55,337 nucleotides of DNA, from positions 1 to 55,337 of the forward strand of contig JAFGMM010000194.1 of assembly GCA_016927535.1 (NCBI GenBank), written 5' to 3'. The DNA is from Anaerolineae bacterium (GTDB lineage: Bacteria; Chloroflexota; Anaerolineae; Aggregatilineales; JAFGMM01). Under the pieces are notes generated by a model. The model was not told the DNA's origin and did not search any database. It saw nothing but the letters and a program-made list of their open reading frames with translations. Made by a program: the position numbers and the translations under genes. Below are positions 24,836 to 33,116 of the stretch, in pieces. Numbering within the stretch: position 1 is the stretch's first letter; every line of letters begins with the position of its first letter.

Positions 24836-26383
24836 ATGGCGCGCTTGCACGAGTACCAGGGCAAAGCCTTGCTCAAACAATTTGGGATTCCCATCCCCGC
24901 CGGCGGCCCGGCGGCGGCGCCCGAAGAAGCCCGGCAAATCGCCGAACAAACCGGCGGGCCGGTGGTGGTAAAGGCGCAGGCCTGGGTGACCGGGCGCGCC
25001 GGCCTGGGCGCGATTCGCTTCGCCGATACGCCGGACCAGGCGGAGGCCGCCGCGCGCGACCTGCTGGGGATGCAGATCGGGCACTTCACGGTAGACCGCG
25101 TGATGGTCGAGCAAAAGCTGGCAATCGCGCGCGAGTTCTACGCCGGCGTCATCGTCGATGACCGCGCCCGTGCGCCCGTGGTGATTTTTAGCAGCGTAGG
25201 CGGCACCGGCATTGAGCAAATCGCCCAGGCGCACCCGGACCGGGTCGCGCGGCATACGGTCGATATCCGGTTGGGCTTGCGCGATTTCGAGGCGCGCGAG
25301 ATGGCGCGGCGGGCCGGCGTCGAGAGCGGTCTGCTGCTGAAGCTGGGCGACGCGCTGGTGAAGCTCTACGACGCGGCGCGCGCCTACGACGCCCGCGCCG
25401 CCGAGATTAACCCGCTGGTGGTCACCGAGGCCGGCGACGTGGTAGCCGCCGACTGCCGCTTTACCATCGACGACTACGCGGTGTTCCGTCACAAGGACCT
25501 GGGCATCGAGATTGCGCGCGAATTCGACCGCCCGCCGACCGCGCTGGAGCGAATCGCGTGGAGCGTGGAGCGGGGCGATTATCGCGGCACGTTTTACTTC
25601 ATCCAGATGGAGCAGGGCTTTCAAAAGGGCGACGGCGTTGTGGGGTTCCACGGCGCGGGCGGCGGCGGCAGCATGATGAGCATGGACGCGGTGCTGGCGC
25701 GCGGCTTCAAGATCGCCAACTTCGTCGATACCAGCGGCAACCCGCCCGCCAGCAAAGTCTACCGCGCGGCGAAGATCATTCTCAGCCAACCCGGTATCGA
25801 CGGCTACTTCGGCAGCGGCAGCGGCGTCGCCAGCCAGGAGCAGTTTCACTCGGCGCGCGGGCTGGTGAAGGCGTTCATGGAAGCGCCGCTGGCCGTGCCG
25901 GCGGTGATCCGGCTGGGCGGCAACGCCGAAGACCTGGCGGTCGAAATCCTGCACCGCGCGCGCGGCGCGTTCCCTGCGCCGATTGAGGGCTACAAGAAAG
26001 ACGACTCGCCGGACTTCTGCGCCGGGCGCTTGCAAACGCTGGTCGAGGAATGGACGCCGCCGGCCGCGGTTCCGCCGGGCCGGGCCAAGCCGGTCGCCGC
26101 CGAGCCGTACACCTTCGGGACCGTGACGGGCGGCACGGTGACGCTGGACCACGCGCGCTGCCGGGCGTGCGAGAGCAAAGTATGCATTGAGACGTGCGCG
26201 CCGAAAATCCTGTCGCTTGAGGGCGATGTACCGGTGCTCAACATCCCGCGCGAGGAGGCCAAGAAAGGCGGCTGCGTCGAGTGTTTGGCGTGCGAGATCG
26301 AGTGCTATTTCCGGGGCAATAAGGGTGGCTACGTCGATCTGCCCATCGCCGGGCTGGACGAGTACCGCGCGGCGCCGGCGTAG
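24836..26383 (+). CDS. SucC-like ATP-grasp acyl-CoA ligase beta subunit fused to a FixX-like ferredoxin
   Basis: 515 residues. Residues 1-about 395 are a succinyl-CoA synthetase beta-subunit type protein: ATP-grasp (LHEYQGKALLKQFGIPIPAG, VVVKAQAWVTGRAG) with the Mg-binding Asn in EINPLVV and Asp in VAADCRF retained, then a CoA-ligase-like domain (FHGAGGGGSMMSMD, FVDTSGNPPASKVYRAAKIIL). The usual NIFGGI loop reads FGSGSGVASQEQ. Residues about 420-510 hold eight cysteines in two sets, C442-x2-C445-x4-C450-x3-C454-x-P and C480-x2-C483-x2-C486-x3-C490, followed by GNKGGYVDLP, which resembles FixX ferredoxin with two iron-sulfur sites. No alpha subunit (sucD) is adjacent. GAGGAAG precedes the ATG. 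The substrate and purpose of the fusion are unknown. Confidence 0.82.
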   Translation: MARLHEYQGKALLKQFGIPIPAGGPAAAPEEARQIAEQTGGPVVVKAQAWVTGRAGLGAIRFADTPDQAEAAARDLLGMQIGHFTVDRVMVEQKLAIAREFYAGVIVDDRARAPVVIFSSVGGTGIEQIAQAHPDRVARHTVDIRLGLRDFEAREMARRAGVESGLLLKLGDALVKLYDAARAYDARAAEINPLVVTEAGDVVAADCRFTIDDYAVFRHKDLGIEIAREFDRPPTALERIAWSVERGDYRGTFYFIQMEQGFQKGDGVVGFHGAGGGGSMMSMDAVLARGFKIANFVDTSGNPPASKVYRAAKIILSQPGIDGYFGSGSGVASQEQFHSARGLVKAFMEAPLAVPAVIRLGGNAEDLAVEILHRARGAFPAPIEGYKKDDSPDFCAGRLQTLVEEWTPPAAVPPGRAKPVAAEPYTFGTVTGGTVTLDHARCRACESKVCIETCAPKILSLEGDVPVLNIPREEAKKGGCVECLACEIECYFRGNKGGYVDLPIAGLDEYRAAPA

Positions 26384-26388
26384 CGGTT

Positions 26389-27051
26389 TTACGCGCCGGG
26401 GATAACCATATTCTGCAAGCCGCAGCGCGCGCCGTTCGCGCTTTGGTCTTGGCACCCGTCGGGCAGGCCGGGCATCGCTACGTCGAACTGCGCCAGCAGC
26501 CGCGCCAGCGTGCACAGCGGCAGACCGACCACGTTGCCGTAGCATCCTTCTAAGTGCGCGACCGGGTGGAAGCCTGGGTTTTGAATCGCATACGCGCCGG
26601 CCTTGTCCATCGGGTCGCCGCTTGCGACGTAAGCGGCGATTTCGTCGCCGGTGTACGCGCGCATCGTGACCGCCGTCGTGGTCGCTTCGACCGCGTACTG
26701 GATGCTCTGCTGCACGGCGACGGCGGTATGGACATCGTGGACCGCGCCGCGCAGCCGGCGCAGCATGCGCGCGGCGTCCTCCGGCGACGCCGGCTTGCCG
26801 AGGATTTCGCCTCCGTGGACGACGATGGTATCCGCCGCGATAACGACGGTGCGCGGGTCTTCGGCGAAGCGCGCGACGGCAGCGGCTTTCGCCAGGCTGA
26901 GGCGCATCACGTGAGCGACCGGGTCTTCGCCGGGCTGCGGCGTCTCGTCGATATCGGCTTTCTGCACGGCGAAGCCGGTCACGCCGGCGAGCGTGAGCAG
27001 TTCGCGGCGGCGCGGCGAGCCGGAGGCAAGGATAATAGGGATAGGCAGCAT
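26389..27051 (-). CDS. maf: Maf-family nucleoside triphosphate pyrophosphatase
   Basis: Hydrolyses dTTP/UTP or modified nucleotides to the monophosphate, a house-cleaning role. The family signatures are clear: ASGSPRR at 9-15, the catalytic Asp74 in AADTIV, and the GDPMDKAGAYAIQ and YGNVVGLP motifs. The start is ATG 27051 (MLPIPIILASGSPRR) with AGGA upstream. The longer in-frame reading from 27285 runs through a repeat-like intergenic segment and adds 78 residues foreign to the family. At 220 residues it carries a short unusual C-terminal tail with two cysteines (DGCQDQSANGARCG). Its stop lies five bases from that of the convergent fusion gene. Confidence 0.92.
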   Translation of the reverse strand: MLPIPIILASGSPRRRELLTLAGVTGFAVQKADIDETPQPGEDPVAHVMRLSLAKAAAVARFAEDPRTVVIAADTIVVHGGEILGKPASPEDAARMLRRLRGAVHDVHTAVAVQQSIQYAVEATTTAVTMRAYTGDEIAAYVASGDPMDKAGAYAIQNPGFHPVAHLEGCYGNVVGLPLCTLARLLAQFDVAMPGLPDGCQDQSANGARCGLQNMVIPGA

Positions 27052-27409
27052 ATTACCGTTCCTAGTAAAAAGCAGAATCACCACAGAGCGCACGGAGAAC
27101 ACGGCGAGAGATTTAAAGAGCATCCGCGTCCCCTGTCTCGACTTTATCCATTTTAAGCCGCAAAGGAATTTCCACAAAGCCAGGATCGCCGGCAGCTTTT
27201 GGGGAAAAATAGATAATGGAAGGCCCATGTTGAAGGCGGACAAAAGCGAGCACGTCAGGCCCACGCGAAGCATTTGGGCTGACAATCGGCTTTTTTACCG
27301 CCGGTTTACGATTGGTAAAGGCAGCTAGCAGCGGTTTGGACTTGGGCTTGCATATGGCAAAGCATCAGGCTACAATGATTTGTGTTCTAGCCTTAAGTGG
27401 AGGGTCACC
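27052..27409 (+). other. 358-bp divergent intergenic region between maf and coaE
   Basis: No convincing gene is seen. A half copy of the TCACCACAGAG repeat motif lies at 27078-27088; the full palindrome version is at 33077-33110. The only clear signal is the coaE promoter near the right end. The middle (27130-27330) is AT-richer and unassigned. Confidence 0.5.
27348..27376 (+). promoter_or_regulatory. coaE promoter
   Basis: TTGCAT (27348-27353) and TACAAT (27371-27376) are spaced by 17 bases, 33 bases upstream of the GTG start. It has the same form as the promoter at 12814. Confidence 0.7.
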
Positions 27410-28639
27410 GTGGGTCGTTGGGCAAACAAATACGTGATTGGCCTTACAGGCAATATCGCAACGGGCAAAAGCCTGGTGCGTAAGATGTTGGAGCACCTGG
27501 GGGCTTTGGGTCTGGATGCCGACGGACTGGCTCACCAAGCAATGTCGCCGGGAGCGCCGGCATACAAACCGGTCGTCAGCGCCTTCGGACGCCAGATTTT
27601 GAGCCAGGACGGGCGTATTAACCGCGCGGCGCTGGCGAAGATCGTTTTTAGCAGTCCTGAAGCCCTGGCTACCTTGGAGAGAGTCACCCATCCGATCATC
27701 CGCCAGGCCATTAATATCCTGGTAGAGCGCGCCCAACGCAAGGTTGTCGTCATCGAGGCTATCAAGCTGTTGGAAGCCGGCTATGGCGAGGATGTCGATT
27801 CGGTGTGGGTGGTCGATGCGCCGCCCCAGGTGGTTTTGCAGCGCTTGGTCACCAAGCGCAAAATGACCGAAGCGGCTGCGCGTCTGTATATGCAGGCCCA
27901 GTCATCTCAGCGGGCCAAGCTAGAGCGCGCTGATGTCGTCATCAAAAACGGCGGCTCATTAGAGGACGTATGGGCACAGGTGCAGACCGCATGGAACAAC
28001 CTCCCGGTCGTCGCGGGCAAACCCAAACCGCCTCAGCAGGTCACTACGGTGCGAGCCGAGCCGAAAAAGCCCGAACCCTCCAAGCCGGCGCCGGCCGGCG
28101 CGAAACCTGCGGCAGCGCCGGCGCGCGTCCCGGCGATGGAGATCACGGAGGTCCATGTCAGACGCGGCTCGCCCGCCAGCGCGGGGGAGATCGCCGAGGT
28201 ACTCAGCAAGCTTAAGAACCAGCCCGTCAGCCGGATGGATATCATGATGGCGTTCGGCGAAAAAGCTTATCTGCTCGCCGAGGCCAACGGTCAAATCGTC
28301 GGCATCGCCGGCATGCAGGTCGAAAACCTTATCACCCGCGTCGATGAGTTTTTCATCATGCCCGGCGCGCCGGTGGATCTCATCGTACAGGGATTGACCA
28401 AAGCCGTTGAGGAAAACTCTAAATCGCTGGAAAGCGAGGTAGCTTTCTTCTTTTTCCCGATCCAAACCACGCCCGAAGAAATTTACCGGGCATTCGTCGC
28501 GCAAGACTATGAGGCCCGTGAGATCAGTGATATCAAAGTCCCCGCGTGGCGCGAGGCCGCGCAGGAGGTCCATATCGACGGCGGCGCACAAATTTATGCT
28601 AAGAAGCTGCGCGCCGAGCGAGTTTTGAAGCCCCTATAA
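27410..28639 (+). CDS. coaE: Dephospho-CoA kinase with C-terminal GNAT-like extension
   Basis: The N-terminal about 200 residues are CoaE, the last step of coenzyme A synthesis (ATP-dependent phosphorylation of dephospho-CoA). They include the P-loop GLTGNIATGKS (11-21), LDADGLAHQAM, and the lid/CoA segment ending IKNGGSLEDVW. A Pro/Lys/Ala linker (about 215-245) leads to an extra domain of about 165 residues (MEITEVHVRRG ... LLAEANGQIVGIAGMQVENL ... DEFFIMPGAP) that resembles a GNAT acyltransferase core. Normal CoaE is about 200 residues. The start is GTG 27410 with GGAGG six bases upstream; a TTG start ten codons earlier lacks this. It forms an operon with the small membrane protein 13 bases downstream. 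Confidence 0.85.
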   Translation: MGRWANKYVIGLTGNIATGKSLVRKMLEHLGALGLDADGLAHQAMSPGAPAYKPVVSAFGRQILSQDGRINRAALAKIVFSSPEALATLERVTHPIIRQAINILVERAQRKVVVIEAIKLLEAGYGEDVDSVWVVDAPPQVVLQRLVTKRKMTEAAARLYMQAQSSQRAKLERADVVIKNGGSLEDVWAQVQTAWNNLPVVAGKPKPPQQVTTVRAEPKKPEPSKPAPAGAKPAAAPARVPAMEITEVHVRRGSPASAGEIAEVLSKLKNQPVSRMDIMMAFGEKAYLLAEANGQIVGIAGMQVENLITRVDEFFIMPGAPVDLIVQGLTKAVEENSKSLESEVAFFFFPIQTTPEEIYRAFVAQDYEAREISDIKVPAWREAAQEVHIDGGAQIYAKKLRAERVLKPL

Positions 28640-28652
28640 AAAGAGGTAGCGC

Positions 28653-28994
28653 GTGGAAACACTTATAAACCGACTCAAACAAGCGCCGGTCCTCGGCGGC
28701 CTGATCGGGTGGGCAGAGCGCTCGCCCCGGCTGGCTGCCTGGGCCGTGCTCGCCATCGGCATGGTGGCGATTCTGCTCTTCGAGGCGCGCGATGTTGGCC
28801 TGACCTTCGGTCAGTGGTTGGCGCTGGTCGTTGCGACGGTGCTGGTGGCCGGCGCGTGCATCTGGATCGTCTCGTGGGAAGACGAAGACGAAGCTCCGGC
28901 AGAAGCGCCCGCCGAGGAAGCCGCGCCCGCCGAAGAAACTCCCGCTGACTTGGTATCTGACGACGACGAGGAGACGACCGAAGGCGCCGGCTGA
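28653..28994 (+). CDS. Small membrane protein with acidic tail
   Basis: 113 residues with two hydrophobic helices (LAAWAVLAIGMVAILLF and LALVVATVLVAGACIWIVSW) and a 40-residue acidic tail rich in Glu, Ala and Pro. No domain is recognised. It starts at GTG 13 bases after the coaE stop and shares its transcript, which ends at the terminator at 29021. The function is unknown. Confidence 0.65.
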   Translation: METLINRLKQAPVLGGLIGWAERSPRLAAWAVLAIGMVAILLFEARDVGLTFGQWLALVVATVLVAGACIWIVSWEDEDEAPAEAPAEEAAPAEETPADLVSDDDEETTEGAG

Positions 28995-29020
28995 AATAAG
29001 CCATTCTATCTATTTAGAGT

Positions 29021-29052
29021 AAAGGGCGCGACGGATATCTGTCGCGCCCTTT
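29021..29052 (+). terminator. Terminator after the coaE operon
   Basis: A perfect 12-bp stem (29021-29032 AAAGGGCGCGAC with 29041-29052 GTCGCGCCCTTT) encloses an eight-base loop. The A/T ends of the stem make it usable in both directions, and the next gene converges from the right. Confidence 0.8.
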
Positions 29053-29096
29053 GTGGTGTGTCTGGGAAGGTTCGGGCATCCAAAAGAGCCAACTAC

Positions 29097-29945
29097 TTAG
29101 TTCTGGGGGGTGGGCAATTCAAAATACCAGCGTATTGTACAGCCCTTATCAGCCGCAGTGTTGAACTGACACTGACCGACCGGTGTTTCGCCTTGTAAGA
29201 CTGTTACTACATAGCCTTGATTTTGCGTCTGACTGTACCAAAAGATATCGGCCCCTGCAAGCGATTGAGTAAAGAGTGTTTGCCCAGTCCCGCACCACGT
29301 CGGCAGTGAACGATTTGAATCGTAACGCTCTAGACGAAAACACACTGGCGTCGGTAGATTGTCGAAGTGTATACCTTTGAGAGACTCGTATGTGCTAAGC
29401 GCTTTTGTTTGACTTTTGGCAGAAACCTCGAATTCCAACCCTTCAAGCGATACATTGGTATCGCTCAGTGGCACGAATAGGGTAAACGAGTCTTCATCCA
29501 TGAATAGGGTGAGGTCAACATAGAGTGAATTAGGTGTGGCTGTTGGGAAAAGCGTAGAGAGAATGTTAGTTGGAAAGTGCACTAAAAGCACTAGGGCGAG
29601 GATGATATCTATCAGGATCAAAACCAAAGTCGCAAGCGGACATGTAAGCAATGTTTTTGTTATTTCTACTGCCCATTTCTCAAGATCACCTTTGGCCTGG
29701 TCATAGCTTGAGAGATTTTTAGCTATGAGGTAGGTCATGATAACTACAAATGAAGCTGGAACGAGAAAAAGTGGCAATACACTTGAAAGTTCTTCCGTTT
29801 TGCCGTCAATATAAATCTTTAGTGATATGACAAAAAATGCAAGTATTAGGAGAAATGCATTGAGTATGAGCATAGCATACTCTGGGTGTGCTCTTTCGCC
29901 TTGGGAAGTCCGGGGTGAGTTTTGTTCATCCGATTCCTCTCCCAC
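29097..29945 (-). CDS. Membrane protein with a cysteine-containing extracytoplasmic domain of unknown family
   Basis: 282 residues. Three or four hydrophobic helices (about 25-45, 58-78 and 105-130) precede a C-terminal domain (about 140-280) that recurs in the adjacent SUMF1 gene. Shared landmarks in order are DEDSFTLFV, LEFEV, CFRLER, a P-x2-C, ADIFWY, LQGETPVGQCQ and a last Cys. No known domain is recognised. The gene is markedly AT-rich compared with its flanks. It is second in a two-gene minus-strand unit, 22 bases after the SUMF1 gene, so the two products probably act together at the membrane or outside it. Confidence 0.7.
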   Translation of the reverse strand: MGEESDEQNSPRTSQGERAHPEYAMLILNAFLLILAFFVISLKIYIDGKTEELSSVLPLFLVPASFVVIMTYLIAKNLSSYDQAKGDLEKWAVEITKTLLTCPLATLVLILIDIILALVLLVHFPTNILSTLFPTATPNSLYVDLTLFMDEDSFTLFVPLSDTNVSLEGLEFEVSAKSQTKALSTYESLKGIHFDNLPTPVCFRLERYDSNRSLPTWCGTGQTLFTQSLAGADIFWYSQTQNQGYVVTVLQGETPVGQCQFNTAADKGCTIRWYFELPTPQN

Positions 29946-29967
29946 TTCATCCTCCTATTGCTTTACT

Positions 29968-31209
29968 TTAATAAGCCGGAATCACCACGCGAAAGCCTAT
30001 CGTTGGGTCTTGCGCGTTGGGTACTGCATAACCGCGCCACACTGATGTTACCTGGTCTTCACCCTCTTGGAATGAGCCGCCGCGTATAACGCGACTACTC
30101 CCACTGCTTGGACCAATCGGGTCTACCATGCTATCGCGCTGAGTATTGTAGTAGTTTTCATCGTACCAGTCCGCTACCCATTCCCACACATTACCGGCCA
30201 TGTTCAAAGCGCCGACCCAAGAAGCGCCTCTTGGGTAGTTACCAACCGGCATCGTTTTCTTCGATCCGCACTCTGTCCTGTGAGGACAGTAATTGAGCCA
30301 TGAACTATTGAACCAGTCTCCCCAAGGGTAAAGATTTTCCTCTGGTCCACGTGCCGCATATTCCCACTGTGCTTCGGTCGGTAGACTGCCACCCAGCCAC
30401 TTTGCATAATTTGTTGCTTGCTCATAAGTAATATATGTGACAGGATAATCAGGAAAATATAAGTAATAAGGACTGGGTTCTTCACATACGCCATCATGTA
30501 CACACTCAGCGTATTGGGCATTAGAAACCTCTGTCTGACCAATCCAAAAAGCACTTAGACATACGCCATGCTCTCGATAATATTCCCTTTTGCCCATTAT
30601 AAAACACCCTTCGGGCACATAGACCATTAGCACATCTTTGAATTCTCTCATGTCGCCAGTTCTTGGACCGCCGTTATCAGGAGGTGTCGGCGATGGGAAT
30701 GGGGTAGGGTCTGGATCAATTCTTGGATAGTTGACATGACATTCCTCTCCAGCTCGAACTTGACATTGTTCCTTAGCTTCGATTTCGCCATTTAGTATAC
30801 TTACTATATGACCAACGTGTCTTATATCATCATACCAGAAGATATCAACGTCGCTTAGAGGATGTGTTCTTAATCCTGCTGGACTTTGTTGGCATATCTG
30901 AGGTACTGGTTTCTGGCTACCATGACGTTCTAATCTAAAGCAAAATGGATCGTGGATAAATCTGAAGTCTGACTCTTTAAATGTTGAGTACTCTTTCAAT
31001 GGGTGGGTTTCCAACGGAGATACTTCACCATCACCGACTCTAAATACTAGATCCTCAATAAAAATAGGCTCCCAGTTACCAACATAAACCGTCAAACTAT
31101 CTTCATCAATGTAGATAATAATATCAATCGAGTCTTGAGCTAACGCGGCATCTGTGGTTATTTGTAAAAAAGCTAGCAAAATGATTACGAAAAGCAAGTG
31201 GCGCGTCAT
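29968..31209 (-). CDS. Secreted protein: unknown cysteine domain plus SUMF1 domain
   Basis: 413 residues. A signal peptide (MTRHLLFVIILLAFLQITTD, cleavage near ALAQDS) is followed by the domain shared with the downstream gene (about 27-165; DEDSLTVYV, CFRLER, DIFWY, EEQC-type cysteines), a short Pro-rich linker and a SUMF1-fold domain (about 185-412; VYVPEGCFIMG, CLSAFWIGQTEVSNAQY, LPTEAQWEYAARGP, NVWEWVADWY, VIRGGSFQEG). As in the gene at 6296, the FGE catalytic cysteine pair is missing after RGGSF, so formylglycine formation is unlikely. A sugar-, peptide- or metal-binding role is possible. AT-rich base composition and the paired arrangement suggest a transferred cassette. Confidence 0.8.
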   Translation of the reverse strand: MTRHLLFVIILLAFLQITTDAALAQDSIDIIIYIDEDSLTVYVGNWEPIFIEDLVFRVGDGEVSPLETHPLKEYSTFKESDFRFIHDPFCFRLERHGSQKPVPQICQQSPAGLRTHPLSDVDIFWYDDIRHVGHIVSILNGEIEAKEQCQVRAGEECHVNYPRIDPDPTPFPSPTPPDNGGPRTGDMREFKDVLMVYVPEGCFIMGKREYYREHGVCLSAFWIGQTEVSNAQYAECVHDGVCEEPSPYYLYFPDYPVTYITYEQATNYAKWLGGSLPTEAQWEYAARGPEENLYPWGDWFNSSWLNYCPHRTECGSKKTMPVGNYPRGASWVGALNMAGNVWEWVADWYDENYYNTQRDSMVDPIGPSSGSSRVIRGGSFQEGEDQVTSVWRGYAVPNAQDPTIGFRVVIPAY

Positions 31210-31312
31210 AGCCAGCCCCCTATGTAGCTATGCAAGACAAATATAGATTGGCATCAAACCTACCAACGTGTCTACAGTATAGCGCTACCGTCCCTCTAAC
31301 ACAAAAACTCCG

Positions 31313-32119
31313 TCACTCTCCTAATAGCATCTTCCTCCTCGACCAATCCTCCGCCAGCGCGTGCGCCGCCAGCACCGTCGCCGTGATCGCCAGGCCCGGC
31401 GCCGCCCCCACCCACGGCGCATCACGGAACGCCTGCCGCGCGTCCGCCAGCATAATCCCCCAGTCCGGCGTCGATATCGAGCCGCCCAACCCCAGGAAGT
31501 TGAGCGCCGCCGCGTTGAGAATCGACCAGCTAAACGTCACCGCGCCGAACGCCACCAGCGTCCCCATCACGTTGGGCAGCACGTGCCGCGCGACGATCTG
31601 TACCCAACCCCCGCCCACTGCGCGCGCCGCCGTGATGTACAGCGCCGGGCGCACCTCCAGCGCCGCCGCGCGCGCCACCCGCGCATAGGCCGGCGCGCCC
31701 GCCAATCCCACCGCCAGCGCAATCTGCCACGGCCCTTCTTCGGTCAGCGCCACCAGCGTCATCGCCAGCAGCAGATTAGGGAACGCCAACAGTGCATCTG
31801 CCAGCCCCATCAGCAGCCGGTCGAGCGCGCCGCCCCGGTAGCCGGCCGCCAACCCGGCCAGCAGCCCCGGCACAACCGCGACCAGCGTGCCCAGCAGCGC
31901 CACCGCCAGCGTGCGCCGCCCGCCGTAGAGCGTGCGGCTCCACACGTCGCGGCCAAAGGCGTCAGTGCCGAGAAGGTGCTGCGGCGAGGGCGGCAGGTGG
32001 GCGTTTGCGGGGTCGGTCGTCATCGGGTCGGCGCGGGTCAGCAGCGGCGCAAAGATCGACATAAGGGCGATGGCGGTGAGCACGGCCAGCGGGCACCGGA
32101 GCCGGCATAGGTGCGTCAC
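31313..32119 (-). CDS. Peptide-type ABC transporter permease (DppC/OppC family)
   Basis: 268 residues with an N-terminal helix and about five more, plus the family signature HLLGTDAFGRDVWSR and the ATPase-coupling segment (AARAVGGGWVQIVARHVLPN). It forms the inner-membrane channel with the partner permease at 32116, which it overlaps by four bases (ATGA). It is encoded last in a minus-strand binding protein, DppB, DppC operon. No dppD or dppF ATPase is found after it, so the energising subunits must be encoded elsewhere. Substrates of the family are oligopeptides, nickel or some sugars. Confidence 0.88.
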   Translation of the reverse strand: MTHLCRLRCPLAVLTAIALMSIFAPLLTRADPMTTDPANAHLPPSPQHLLGTDAFGRDVWSRTLYGGRRTLAVALLGTLVAVVPGLLAGLAAGYRGGALDRLLMGLADALLAFPNLLLAMTLVALTEEGPWQIALAVGLAGAPAYARVARAAALEVRPALYITAARAVGGGWVQIVARHVLPNVMGTLVAFGAVTFSWSILNAAALNFLGLGGSISTPDWGIMLADARQAFRDAPWVGAAPGLAITATVLAAHALAEDWSRRKMLLGE

Positions 32120-33063
32120 GATTCAAACTCCAGTTCTTCCGATTCCAGGCGCACGCGCGGGTCGGCCAGCGCGTATAACAGGTCGGCAGCGGTATTTACA
32201 ATGCTGTAGATCAGCGCTGCCAGCACCACCACACCCTGCACCACCGGCAGGTCGCGCTCCAGGATGGCGCGCAGCAGCAGCCCGCCCAGCCCGCTCCGTG
32301 CGAACAGCGTCTCGACGATGACCGTGCCGCCGAGCAGAAAGCCGGCTTGCAGCGCCGCCACCGTGATGACCGGCAGCAGCCCCACGCGCAGGATGTGGCC
32401 GCGCCACACCTGCCGCCAACTCAGCCCTTTGGACCGCGCGAAGGGCACGAAGTTCTGTGCGCGCGCTTCCAGCAGGCTCGCCTGGGTCACGCGCGCGATG
32501 CTTCCCGACACATGAAACCCCAGCACACCGGCCGGCAGGATCAGGTGTCGCAGATCGCCGGCGCCGGTCGCCGGCAGCCAACCCAGCGTCACGCTGAACA
32601 GCCAGATCGCCAGTGTGCCGGTCCAATACACCGGCATCCCCAGCGCCAGCGCCGCCAGCCACATGCTCAGCCGGCGCACCCCGGCCCATCTCGCCGCTGT
32701 CCCTGCAATCCCCAGGCCCAGCCCCAGGGTCAGCGCGGTGCTCAGCGCCGCCAATGCCAGCGCCGCCGTGTTTGGAATCTGCCGCGCGATCATCTGCGTG
32801 ACCGGCTGTCGATCCAGCAGCGAGACGCCCATATCGCCGCGCGCCAGGCCGGCGATGTAGATAAGATACTGTTCCAAGGGCGGCGCATCCAGACCCAGCG
32901 CCGCGCGCCGCGCTTCGATTTCCTCCGCCGACGCGCCGCCTTGCAGCAGTTGCGCGCCGATGGCGTCGCCGGGGATCAGGCGCAGCGCGGCAAAAGCCAG
33001 CGTCACCGCCGCCCAGATTATCAAGACAGTGTTCAGCAGTCGTTTGATAAGATAGGCGATCAC
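32116..33063 (-). CDS. Peptide-type ABC transporter permease (DppB/OppB family)
   Basis: 315 residues. The start AYLIKRLLNTVLIIWAAVTLAF is the standard DppB N-terminus, and the coupling segment ARAQNFVPFARSKGLSWRQVWRGHILR is present. The GTG at 33063 is chosen because it fits the family. A GTG six codons upstream is possible, and the much longer reading to 33333 runs through a hairpin and the neighbouring gene. The ribosome site is weak and lies next to the intercistronic hairpin at 33077-33110. Partner of the DppC protein, sharing a four-base overlap. Confidence 0.87.
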   Translation of the reverse strand: MIAYLIKRLLNTVLIIWAAVTLAFAALRLIPGDAIGAQLLQGGASAEEIEARRAALGLDAPPLEQYLIYIAGLARGDMGVSLLDRQPVTQMIARQIPNTAALALAALSTALTLGLGLGIAGTAARWAGVRRLSMWLAALALGMPVYWTGTLAIWLFSVTLGWLPATGAGDLRHLILPAGVLGFHVSGSIARVTQASLLEARAQNFVPFARSKGLSWRQVWRGHILRVGLLPVITVAALQAGFLLGGTVIVETLFARSGLGGLLLRAILERDLPVVQGVVVLAALIYSIVNTAADLLYALADPRVRLESEELEFES

Positions 33064-33076
33064 TGTGATTCGGAGG

Positions 33077-33110
33077 TTCACCACAGAGATTTCTGTGTCT
33101 CTGTGGTGAA
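33077..33110 (-). other. Intercistronic hairpin in the peptide ABC operon
   Basis: TTCACCACAGAGA (33077-33089) pairs perfectly over 13 bp with TCTCTGTGGTGAA (33098-33110) around eight bases. It lies between the binding-protein stop and the permease start, where such hairpins often raise the ratio of binding protein to channel. The motif recurs as a half at 27078. Confidence 0.65.
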
Positions 33111-33116
33111 ATTGTC

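Noticed and set aside
24836-26383. Ordinary succinyl-CoA synthetase operon
   Set aside because: No sucD follows, and the protein has a ferredoxin-like tail absent from SucC.
26389-27285. Long maf reading with 78 extra N-terminal residues
   Set aside because: ATG 27051 has a ribosome site and gives the normal Maf start; the extension runs through a repeat-containing spacer.
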